Assembly (NCBI GenBank): GCA_002104985.1
Contig: MCGO01000190.1
Span: 1-64,000 of the forward strand
Direction: 5' to 3'
Length of the DNA stretch: 64,000 nt
From: Rhizoclosmatium globosum
Taxonomy: Eukaryota; Chytridiomycota; Chytridiomycetes; Chytridiales; Chytriomycetaceae
The notes under the pieces are model-generated. The model did not search any database and was not told the origin of the DNA. It saw only the letters and a program-made list of their open reading frames with translations. Positions 35,078-47,002 of this stretch are shown piece by piece. Numbering within the stretch: position 1 is the stretch's first letter; each line of letters opens with the position of its first letter. The translations under genes and the position numbers were made by a program.

Positions 35078-38000
35078 ATGAAGTCGCGCGAGTCAACGAG
35101 CTCTGCGAACCGAGTTAAGACCTTTTTCACAATATCAAGGACGTCGAACTCTGTCCTACCAAACAAGGACAAGGACGAACCTCAGTCTCCACAGTCTCCT
35201 CCATCCTCTCAATCCCCAAAAGCACAACGAAGACAATCTGGAGGAGCTCAGGTTGGTTTTCCTATTTCTTTCTTTCACTTATTCTTTAATATGATTTATC
35301 CGTTCTTATTTATGCAATTCTCATCTCTCGTTCCATCAACATCAAAAACTATTCTCTTATTTCATTTGACAGGGTTCGATGGTTCCGATATCGACTGGAA
35401 CGGCTCCTCCGCCACTTCCTGTACCCATGTCTGCATCTGCACCTGCATCTGCACCTACTGCAAATCTGGCGGGACGGGACCCAGTCGCTCTTGGGCCCGC
35501 ACAATCAAAGTCGCTTCTTTCTGGGCCAAACAGACGCGTACAACCCATCGCTCAAATGTATTACATCAACATTAATTAATTTAATTCTGTTTCTAACTCT
35601 TTCCTCCCTTTCAATGCTTTTTATTCGTAGGTACTCACCACCAGCCACAGATCGCTTCCTTCAGCTTGGAGATGAAGTATCCCTTGTTTCTGATCACGGT
35701 GGAATGCTTTTTGCTGATGGCCAAGTAAAGAAACGGGCTTATGTTTTGGGTGAGTGGAGAAGTGGGTCATGACTCATATACAAATCACCCCTTTTTAATA
35801 TCCACTGAAACCTTATGAAAAATCAGACAATTGGAACCCACGTCTTGCTTCAATGGGCGATCAAATGAAGTCTGTTTTTCGCATCGAGCCTCAAATGGCG
35901 TATCGAGAGCATAAGGTTGTTATCATGTCCAGGAAATCCGTTTTATTTATCGGTTTTTTCTGTGTCGACTAGGCTTTCAGACAAGCGACTATTCATGAAG
36001 TTGACGATGATTTGTTTTTTCAAGACATCCTGCAACGCCCTGTGGCAACGAAAGACGGATTTGACTTGGCACATGTCGAGCAGTTGAAGCAATCGGCTAT
36101 GCTGGAAGCCTATTCAAACGAAATGGATTTCCTGAGATTACGAGGAACTACTGGTGCGTGCACACTAATTTGGCGTTCTTTATGTTTAAAATTATCACAG
36201 TTATTTACGGCAGTCTCGTACAATTGTATAATATGCACACAAAGAGCTACCTGTCCGTTAATTCAAGAGAGACTTGTTATAATGAGCCCACGGCTATGCC
36301 AATCGAAATGGAAAAGAACCTTAGACGGGAATGTTTATTTCGAATTATGCCAAAGTTTAGAATTCGTGCTGACGGAGAACCCGTCCGAGTCGGTGATGTA
36401 GTTGTCTTCCGTTCTGTGGCTACAGAAGCACACTTGAATCATGGTATAGACGGCATCTTTCACTCAAACTATGCCTAACCTAAAAAATAGCCAAGTTCAA
36501 GTTTAACAATGACACGGCCATGATTCCAATGACTGGACAAGAGTACTTTGAATCGCCATCGAAAATCCCCACAACACTTGACATTCGTGAAGCATGTGTA
36601 TCTATGCCCCATCATGGTTGGGCAATCAAAGTATTTAGAACAGCCCAAACAGCCGACTTTATCCCAACAATCCATCCTCAACACATAATGAATGCATCTA
36701 CTAGCGCTCCAATTATTACAGCACCATCTCCTACTGCTACCACTCCTGGAACTCCAACAACCCCCACGCAACAGCCAACACAATCTGCCCCTCTTCCAAC
36801 TATATCCCCACTTCCATCTGCAAGCGCATTTGTCAATCGAATCATTCAAGGCGGAAAGTTTATCAGACTCTACCATAAAGAGCATTCAGGATACCTTGCC
36901 TGTCCACCGTTTCTTTCCCTTGCGGAATCAACGTACCTCGCTGGAGGTGCAGACGAACGAAAAATCCAGCTCTTGGAGTATCATTTCGATCCTTTGAATC
37001 CACAGGATGGAAGCTCGTGTCTAAGTCTTTGGCAGGTTGAAGTCGTTACTGATGCGATGAATGGCGAAGCTGTGGAATGGGGATCACTTATCCGTCTACG
37101 TCATGCAGCGAGCAACATGTACTTACGAGTGAGGAGTGAATATGAGGTGTCTGGGGAGAGTGGAGAGAGTGCTGGTGTTCTGGTTGATTTGACGTGTGTT
37201 CCTGGTCCTCCAGCAAATGAAGCGCCGGAGACAAACAGAGAAAGTGCAGGAGATATGAATGCGGCGAGAAGTGGTGGTCTGGAAAAGGATCCAACAGTGT
37301 TTGTGTTTGGACAAGTAAATGCTGAGACAGTGAGCAGTGTTCATGCAGGAGCATATTTAAGGATACAGCATTATGCGACGGGTACCTGGCTGCATCCTGT
37401 GCGCGCGAGGGGTGGGGATGCTTATGCACCGAGAGTTCAGAGACCTGGTGTCGTAGAATCTGTTGCTGACAAGATGGCGTACTTTGTTGTGGCTAGTTAT
37501 GAAAATCATATGGATGATTGTAAGATTTTTTGATGTTTCCGATCACTTAAATACTAACCTTTTTCAAATAGACTTTTCTGTCTCGTTGGCAGAGCCAGAA
37601 TTGGTCGATCGTTTCAATTTTGTGCATTCATTTGTGCCCTGGGTTTTACAATTTGTTGCACAATCGCGCAGTTTGTCGGAAGTGAAATCTGGCTTGTATC
37701 CCATCAAGTCAAAGGAAGATCGTACCTTGCGAATGATCCTATCTTCTCTGATATATTTCTGTACCAAGTCTCAGACGATAGACCCTTTGAAACGTGAGGG
37801 GACTCCGATATTACGTAAGATATCTGTGATAATATACACAATTTTTAAAGCCTTTGACGACAGTGCATCAAACGCTTCTTCGTGAGACTTCAATCATTGA
37901 TATTATTCTTAAGTTTTTGAGCTTTCCTTTTCATCCTGAGGAACGTTTGGTTCTACAGACTTCGTTGTATGAGCTTGAGACAGGACTCTCTGGCGATGAT

Positions 38001-41000
38001 CTTCGAGTTAGCTCGCGGTCACCTCGCCCCAGACCCACTTCTATGATGAATTTCAAAGTCACTGTATCTGTTTCTGATGCCGAAGGAGATGATTCTCCGA
38101 TTGTCCGTCAACGGCATAGTGACGTGATTCCAGCCTCAGTATCAAGAATATCAGCAAGCCCACAGGCGATTCGAGCGAACAGCCCTGATACCGTCATAAA
38201 ACCAGTCCGTGGAAGCCAAGAAAGCATAAGCAACAGTGATGCTGTTATAGCTCTAGCTGACATAAAATCGGGAAAGCAAGAAGTCTTAGTTCGTATCTTC
38301 AAGTATATATATCGCGTCCTTAAGCAGTTCCTCTTGGGAAGCGAGCATACGAATCAGAGTCATTTAGCTGACAAGTTCATGATTATGAGTGAGCATATTG
38401 ATTTGAATGTTGGCGCAGCAGATACTCTCATGCAATTAATTGACGGAAATCCAACAATTGTTCAAAAAATCAGTTCCACACAGATTGAGAGCTTCATCAC
38501 ACTGTTAGCAAGAGATCGAAACCCATCTTACGTCAATTTTTTGATTGCCATGTGTTGGTGCGATGGTGTTGCAATGCCTTCTCATCAATTCGATATTGCT
38601 CAAAAACTGTTAGGACCTGCACATCCCGAAAGCGGCGAAGTTGAAGATACATCGTATCCAATACATTTGTTCAAGACGCGACTGGTAGGAGGAAAGTTGC
38701 TGGAAGTTCTGCCTGCCACGGAAAAGATATTTCGGCGATGGGTCCCTTTACAAGAACTTTGTGTCAAAGCTGGGAACGTTCCTACACCTACAGTCCGCCC
38801 TATCAGCTCATTACAGGCTGCTGCTGAGCGGCGAAGAACCATGAGTACGAAAAAATCGGCTTCAGAGCTGTTGGCTTCAAAACTTGATGGTGGTGCCAAA
38901 AAGGGAATTCCAAACCGAGCGTCAATTGCGGCATACTTTGAATCCATGCTAAAGCTCTACAAGGCACTTTGCATGGGGCAAAACTCAAGAGTCATCAATT
39001 TGTTGCGGAATCGATGGAAGGTGTTGTCATTGGAGGAATGCTATGTTGGTTTGCGAGATGAAAATCTTCCTGAGACTGTGCGGGCCTTGTATGGAGATAT
39101 AATGAGAGGTAATATTGCTGATTTTTAATTATTTTTCTAAGGGTTTTTGGTCATAGTGGCATTTGTCGATAAGTATCCGATCGCACCTTTCATTTCCGAC
39201 TATGTATTTCCGATGGAAACAATAGAAAACCGCCCAACCTTTAGTTATATTCTAGAAGACGCGGCCATTGATAACGGAGAGGAGGATGACTCGATTTTAT
39301 TGAAAACAGCTGAATGGGCCGCGGGGTATTTAAAAAAGAACTCAGTTCATGTTGCCGAAGAAACCGACAAAAACCAGATGACTTTGAGCGTTCTACGCTT
39401 AACTAAATTTTTGGTGCTATCTGGGTATGTTCGCGAAGAGGAGCGCGTGAAAGACTTGTTCCGAATTTTGATGATGGTTTTGGATGGGAAAACCGATGTC
39501 CTGTGAGTTACTTTCAGAATTATTTGTATTCTCATGTAGATCTTAGTGATAAAAGTATGCTTGGTTTCACTGAAGACGAACGTGCAAAGACTCCTTGGGC
39601 TTTGAAGAATCGATTTGAGTTTAACGAAATGACACAGCCAATCATTTACTCCAAGATAGAAATTTGTCTCATTATGGAGAAACTTGTACAGCTTCGATTG
39701 GAAATGCGATGTTATCTACTACTATACTATTGGCAGGATTATTTTAAGTTTGTTCTCATCTGATTTTAGTGCGTTCTTTAAATTTCCTTTTAGAACTCCT
39801 CGAAAGAATTTGTTGGTTGGATCAAATGACGCCGCGTTAGGGTTTCAAAATGTTCAGTCACTACTTTCATCGATTTTCGATGAAACTGCTTATTTTCGAC
39901 TTCGCGATGTTCTCAGTCCCATCTTACTTGAGCTTCTTCGCTACGATAACGCTAAATTAAAACAAAATGCGATGCGACTCCTGCACAGATTGTTCAGCTC
40001 AATTGAAGAATTGATTGATATTTCTCAGATTTCAGTGGTGCTAAATGAACCGGATCACATAACTTCATACGATTGGATCAAGAATCAGCTTCTCGTTTTC
40101 ATTCAAAATGGGGTGGGAACAGCAACTGCCTTTGAGTCGTCAGAGCCTGTTATTTTGGGCGGAATCAATTTTGAGACTGCATCTACCATTAATTCCTTGT
40201 TACTTGATCTTGGGCATCTCTGTGTTGTTGGCTCGAAAACGACAGGAACTAAGTCTACGGATGTTGTGGTAAAAGCAGAGTCCTTAGAAAATGGAGGACA
40301 CGTTGCGCCAGATGTCATCACTCAAGTTGTGATAAGAAATATTGGGATCCATAATTGGGTTCTACTCATGCTCAAAAACCGTCTTTCACACGCCATCGCA
40401 AACGAATCAAGCAAGCTACCTCATGTTTTGCGAAACGTTGGACGAGTTTCGTCTCCTGGAGTGTCAGCAGATTCGAGAGCAAGTCGCGAACGCGATGAAA
40501 TCGGTTCAATCGATAGCGTGGCTATCGGACAAGCGTCGGTGCACTCGTCAATGAATGACCTTTCCACACCTTTGAAAACAATTCAGTCACAGATCCTTCT
40601 GTCTGCTTTTAATTTCCTGTTACGATTTGCTACGGGTAACAAACAACATATGGCATTGCTTTTCGATCAGTTTGATTTGTTAGTTGAAAGTACAAATCCC
40701 CGCCTTTGTGGAGCATCACCTGAAGTTTCAAAACAATGTGTTGAAGTCCTCGGCTTGATCCTCTCCCAAAATATTGAAATCTGTTCACGAATAACCGAAC
40801 ATCATGTCACTCAAATTCTTGAGCTTTCCCACGGCCGTCGATTTGAGTACATCAGACTCTTAAAGAGTATCATTCGAGTTGAAGGGAAGATCTTGAAACG
40901 GAACCAAAGTTTGGTTCTGAAGCAACTTCTCGAAAATCGCAAGCTATACATGAATTTGACCAGTTTATTCAATCATTTTGAGCTTGATTTAATGGAAGAC

Positions 41001-44000
41001 TCAAAGAGAGAAGAATGGAAGAGTAAAGAAGGCCTGGAATACATTGTGTCACCTTTGACCCTAAGACGTTCTCTATCCACGAATGTGAACAATCTTGGTA
41101 GTATGTTGGATATCAAGCCTTTCAATTCAATCAACGCGAGATATAATTCTCATTCCGTGAATTCTAATCGAGAACATTCACCAGCGCATTCGCCATCAGC
41201 ACAGCGGCTTAAAGCCGCAACAGTCCCAATTGAATACTTCGAAGACTTGATACTTTTGCTTGCAGAATGCTGTGAGGAAAGAAACTATATGATGCAGCTG
41301 GTATGTGGTTGACGTTGGCTTAGATATGCATTGATAAGTGACCTAGATGTGCCAAACTGTTGTTTCGATCAGCGAGATCCTGTCGATAATGAACTCGCAC
41401 ACTGCGTCCTATTCTCTGAAGAGTGCTTTTGCGACACTTCTTGTCACTGCATATATGGAAGCAACTGGAGAAGAAGACAACGAAAAACACCCTGAAAGGA
41501 TACATAAGGACCCACGGGCATGGAGCTTTTTGGAATTTGTTGCAAGACTTGTCAAAGAAGTTAAAGTTGGTCTTCTTGAAAAGAAACCCTTACAAAATGA
41601 AGTTGAAGCATTTTTGTTCAACGGGGGGCTGAAATTTGTGGTTGGCTTTTATAAATACTGTTTGGCAGGAACGTCAAACGACCATTCGAGCGTATTTGAT
41701 TTATCCAGCGATCTTCTTGATGACCTTTCAGAGCTTTTAAAGATGTTTGAGCCGATAAAGTCGAAAATGGATATGGTCGTCCTAACAATTAAGGCGATTG
41801 GAGCAGCTGGATTTGATGGAACCATTTGTCAACCTGATAAATACGAAACTTGGCGATTTGGTAGTACATCCGAACGCCGAAAAACAGTTGGATCATTTTC
41901 TTACAACCAAGTTGGGGAGTTTTTCGAACATCAGAACGTTGTTGCTGTGAATAGAAGCCTCTTGGATCTCTTATCGAGAATTTATACTGATCCTTCAGTA
42001 AAAGCAATGAATGCGAAAGAGTTTACGATGCTTGGTAGGTACATTTGAAATGTGATTATTCTGATTTTACTTTAGCGGAGAAGTTTCACCTCAATGTGGA
42101 CAAAAGGTTGTCGCAAAAAGACTTCACAGCTATGTGCGCCCCAACGAAATCACTTATTGAATTTCTTGAACAATCTGGAAATGGGTCTGCAACCCAAACT
42201 TCAGTTGCAACAAAACGGAGACATAAACGTCGTGCAGTCAAGCAAAGCCAAGATAACAATGAAATCAAATATGACATCAAGACGCTTAAAATCTTGGAAT
42301 GGCTTGTCACTGAAGAAATTAATCAAGTTGATGAGATTGATCGCACAAAATATCCTGATAAATGGGCGAAAGCTGAGATGCGGAAAGTAAACGTCCAGAA
42401 ACTATTGAGTGAATTAGGATGTACATTGATGGCAGAAAGATTGTTGACTTCGGAGCGTCCAGGTGTATTTTGCCCATCTTTACGTGTCCTCATCGTGTTG
42501 CTCGATGGTGGAAACAAAGATATCCAAAATACACTAGAAAGTTACTGGCTGGGTACAAGGTTTGCACCTTTTCTCTCTTGTATTTACTGACAGAATAACT
42601 TAGGGAGGAACGATTTTTCTACTGTATTCACGAAACTATCAAGAAATTTGTGATTCAAGTACGAGAGACTCGTAGTCAGCAAGAAGCTCAGATTTTAAAT
42701 GGCGACCCACGTTCAAGTGAATCTAATGGGGAAGAAGGCGCTGAATCCTCGCGCGGTATAAATAAGTCGAGATCAATGTTTTCTATCGACAGCCTTGATC
42801 AACCAACCGGATCAAGTTTCAATATTTCAAGCGCGAAAACTGTTAATCTAGTCGATTCTCCATCAGTCGCAGGTTCTGGTGGCATTGAAGATGGCGAATA
42901 CAGTGCCATACGATCTGTCATGAGACTCCTACAACTCTTGGTTGAGGGCCATAACTTTAGAATACAGGAATATATGCGGGTACAGCCTGACAATATTAAA
43001 ACGTTCAATCTTATTCGCCAAGTTGTTGATTTCCTGCATTCTGTGGTATCCATCGATTCAGTTCAAATAATACCTGTTCTGATTCAAGTGTTCGACACTC
43101 TCATTGACTTATCGCAGGTATTTTGATGTCATATGAGTTTGGCGAGCTTCTAAACAATGAATTATAGGGCTGTTCACAAAATCAAGTGACAATCTTCCAG
43201 TCAAAAGTGGTTCATGCCGTGAACTACATCTGGGTTCAAAGCTATGCAGATTGCCCAGAAGACCAGGTTCTTGAATTGAAAGGAAAGGCCGCATTATGTC
43301 TCCTTTCGCTTTTGGAGGATGATTCGGATGAAGATACTCGTGCTGTTTTTAAACAAATGGCTGCAATGTTCGACTTACGGGCTCTACTAAGTAATTTGTA
43401 AGCAAAGAATGCAATTTAAATGTTGATTGACTGAAATTGTTTAAAACAGGAATGATGTTCACAAATTGGTGACTGCAGCTGATGAAGAGAAACGTCGAAA
43501 ATTTCAAACTCAAATCGATAACATGGCTAGAAAGGAAACTATTTTTAAGTTAATGTAAGGACCTAAAGTCAACGTTTAGTTCACTCATGATGAATCTTAG
43601 CCATTACCTCTTTCATCAAGGCAAAGAAATAAGCAAAGAGTTTGTGAACGAGATGTTGTACAGATGGAAACTGAAAGAAGCAAAGTCGCAAGATCAAATT
43701 ACCTTTGTTGATAAGCATCCAGCAAGTTTAACGAAGTCAGATATTCCCGCTATTCGAGACTCCAACGTTGAACTGGACAGCGTCGAAATCAAGAAAGGAC
43801 AGAGTGAATCAGAATCCGAGGAAACTCAGCCTTTACTGAAAACCGACCCTGAAATAGTACACCATATTCGCGACTCAGAAGCTGATATGACAAAAAATTT
43901 ACAGAAAGTCATTGATGAAATCAAAAAGGAGGAGGAGGATTCAACAGAATCCGAGGACGATGAAGGAACCTCGCCAAAGGAAACGGGTTTCATCTACTCG

Positions 44001-46086
44001 ATGCTCATTGCGACGTTGCTTCCATACATGAGCATCGAAAATCAGGAATTATGCGAACGCAGTGTGGCTTTCAACGTCTTCAACAACAAGACAGGTCGAA
44101 TCGAAATTGTTCGAGAATCTAACACAACTGCAGATAAACGATTGTACACAGTCTTGTTTCCTATTCCAGAAATATGTTTTTACATAAAGGACTACACAAA
44201 GGATCGCTTCCTGTGGATGAGAAAAAGGTTTGTTCATACTCCAGCCAAACAAAATATCTCATCAGTCTTCCTAGAAATACTCCGCAGGAGAAGGTGGAGG
44301 ATTTCATCAATCAGTCTCAAGATATTATTTATGAAATTAAGAACCAAGCCCGCGTAGAAGGTGAATTTGTGCAGTGCTTGGATTATGGCTGACTGTAGAT
44401 TTCAGAGAATATATGGCTGAGTAAGCTGGCCCAAGGCCACAGTTATTGGTGGAGAGGAGCATATATTCTTGCATTTTTTATAAATATCGGAAATATGCTA
44501 TGTATGGTTGCACCAACCGGTGACATCGAGCATGACGACTTTTCAAAGTGCCCTTCCATTGTGGATCACGGCCGAACATTGTTAGGCCTTCTACTAATCT
44601 TTTTATGGGTTTGTAGTTTTCCAACCTTTTCTGTATACTCACATTGGTTCAGCTGCTTTCATCAGCAGAATTTATGGCAACTCAGCTACCATTACTTGTG
44701 AATCGCAAGCGTGTCGAGCGCATGGTCGAAGAAAATAATCGAATTCGCAAAGAAAATGAGCATCGACTTTGGACGGGTGGTGAAAAGGTTGAATTGAAAA
44801 GCATTTCTGAGTTGCAGGTATGGAAGTCGAGTTTCTGTTTTCGGTTACTTATGTTTTCTTAAGTCCATGGAGCTAACTTCAAGCGATTTGATTCACGGAT
44901 TTTTCCAAGAACCAAAGGCTTTGTATCATGCGCTTATGGTTATTTTGGCCATCTTTGGTTTAGAGTATCCGTCTCTTTACGCACTTCACTTGCTCGATTT
45001 CATGTACAGAGACGAAGTACTGCAAGGAGTCATAGCTTCTGTCACTATGAATTGGAGTTCTCTTTCAAAAACTGTGAGTATCATTTTCATGCTATCTTTG
45101 CTGACGATGATTTAGGTAATTCTTGGAGTTATCATAATCTACATCTATTCCGTAATTGGATTCGTCTATTTCCGCCATGCTTTCGATGAAAAGGAAGGTC
45201 TGCACTGTCATTCGCTGTTTAGTTGCTTCCTTACCGTCCTGAGCTATGGCCTTCGGTCTGGTGGGGGAATTGGAGAGTTGCTTCAAGTTCCCGTAAACGA
45301 AGAACGAGAATATTATGGTGCCCGAATTCTTTTGGATCTCAGTTTCTTCTTGATAGTAATCGTCTTTCTTCTCAATGTTGTGTTTGGGTAGGAAATTTCC
45401 TTCTTGTCTATTTTCCTCAACGACTGATGATGTGATTCCAGTATCATCTTCGATACATTTGGACAGCTTAGAGAGGATCGAAAAGACATCAGCGACGATT
45501 TGAAAACCCAGTGTTACGTGTGCTCCATTAACGCGAGCGAGTTCCAAAGACATTCCAGCGGATTTGAGAACCACATAAAGAAAGAGCACAATGTTTGGTA
45601 CGTTTTGTTGAGTCCCTTAGGTAACGCTTTTTCTTACATCACTTCAGGCATTATCTGTTCTTCCTCGTCCATCTTGAGTTAAAGGACAAAACCGAATACA
45701 CATCGCACGAAACATTCATCAGCGAATCCCTAGGAAAGAATGATCTTTCTTTCTTCCCAATCAATCGCGCGATTGCACTCAAGAATTGGGAAGAAAGCGA
45801 TAACGTCGTGGATAAAGTGACTGCTTTGGAACATGTAATGGGTGCCATGATGGACAACGTCACTGCAATGCGAATTCAATTACAAATTCAAATTGAAAAT
45901 GCGGCAAGAGACGCTCAGTTTGCGAATACCAAAGTTCTCGCCGGTCAAGAAGGACGCAATACGAAACTGAACGCGGCTCTAGGGACAGCAGTCGCATTTT
46001 CAAAGCTGAAAATGAAGCGAAGCGCGAACAATTTGAAAGACAAAGGCAATTTGAGTGTATCTTCCGCGGGTTTGGGGGCGCAATAG
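35078..46086 (+). CDS. ITPR-like: inositol 1,4,5-trisphosphate receptor-like calcium release channel
   Basis: Twenty-five exons join in one frame with no indel, giving about 3,250 aa (human IP3R is about 2,750). Order: a Ser/Pro-rich N-tail; suppressor beta-trefoil (FLQLGDEVSLVSD, residues from about 120); MIR region (VIYGSLVQLYNMHTKSYLSV, GGKFIRLYHKEHSGYLACP, SLWQVEVV, GAYLRIQHYATGTWLHP) split by a Pro/Thr/Ser insertion of about 60 residues; RIH domains (from about 755); RIH-associated domain (about 2340-2420); channel region (about 2770-3050) with filter RSGGGIGELL; then IIFDTFGQLRED and a zinc-binding linker CYVC...HIKKEHNVWHYL. This is the tetrameric ER/vacuolar calcium release channel fold. 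Ligand-site residues are mostly substituted (see findings). Last exons: 44406-44608, 44653-44817, 44864-45073, 45116-45387, 45442-45597, 45648-46086. The intron at 43555-43600 could instead end at 43579. Confidence 0.9.
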
Positions 46087-46175
46087 TTTGGATGATGAGG
46101 TGGATCTTATTATTTCTCTTTTTTTATATTCTTGTTTCATCTATACATTTCTTTCCTCATTGTTTTTCTGCAACA

Positions 46176-46973
46176 ATGCCGAATGAAACTAGTCACTACG
46201 ATTTTTCTGCAGAAGTCAGCCTTTGCACGACTATGGCGGCTGTGTCAGCAATATTATTGATTTTCTTGATCCTATTTATTCTATACTGTGAAGCACCCCC
46301 GCCACGAAAGTGGCAGCGAGTTCTTTCAAAATTTAACGTGACTCTCGCTATTATGGGATTGTCTTTGGTCATATTGTACGCCACTGATGCAGATATTTTG
46401 AATAATTATGAAATGATGAAGGACGAAGATTACATTATTCAGTCTATTGGTATGGCGAGTTTTCTAACAGGATACATTCATTATTCCTGGAGTCGAGTGG
46501 AGACGATTACAAAGAACTTTTCTCCTTATTTCCGACGTTTTATACACTTTCTGATGGTTGCAGTGCCTCTCCTCTGTGCAGTAGTGACTATATTGATGTC
46601 TGTTTGCTTCTTCCACGGAGATACCCCTGTCATGACTAATACCATTAATATCACAACTCTTTTGATTATTATCATCGCAGCGATTCTGGACTTAATCTTT
46701 CTTTCAATATTTGTCAAATGTGTTCGAAACACAACAGTTGAATTGAGTGAAACAGACATTCGATTTCTTACCATCTCAAAGTACGGTGGTGTAAGTTGCT
46801 TTTTAATGATAATCAGTGTCATTATTTTCCTCAAGACGTTAGTTGCTTATGATGAGGCATCGTTCATTGGGGTCTTTGTTTCATTCTCGGCAACACATAT
46901 GACGTTGATTGGAATGAAAGTTGCGCTGTGGCGTCATAAAGTTGGAAAGAAGAAAGGACGTAGTAATAGCTGA
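46176..46973 (+). CDS. seven-transmembrane protein C, distant relative of A and B
   Basis: Single exon, 265 aa from the Met at 46176; an upstream in-frame Met at 46092 would lie only five bases after the channel stop codon, so I prefer 46176. The N-terminus MPNETSHYDF has an N-glycosylation site, then seven hydrophobic segments follow. After TM3 it has GYIHYSWSRVE, matching the CIHYSWARG of the pair at 24.8-26.8 kb, and before TM6 DIRFLTISKYGGVS matches their KFQ--A-YG-VSS. The tail is short and basic (KVGKKKGRSNS). It is receptor-like, with no family assigned. It lies directly downstream of the calcium channel. Confidence 0.8.
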   Translation: MPNETSHYDFSAEVSLCTTMAAVSAILLIFLILFILYCEAPPPRKWQRVLSKFNVTLAIMGLSLVILYATDADILNNYEMMKDEDYIIQSIGMASFLTGYIHYSWSRVETITKNFSPYFRRFIHFLMVAVPLLCAVVTILMSVCFFHGDTPVMTNTINITTLLIIIIAAILDLIFLSIFVKCVRNTTVELSETDIRFLTISKYGGVSCFLMIISVIIFLKTLVAYDEASFIGVFVSFSATHMTLIGMKVALWRHKVGKKKGRSNS

Positions 46974-47002
46974 GGATCAGAATAAAGTTTTTATATGAGA
47001 AC

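Noticed and set aside
43555..43579. 25-nt intron in the channel gene
   Set aside because: The next acceptor at 43600 gives a 46-nt intron in the same phase and matches the usual intron size.
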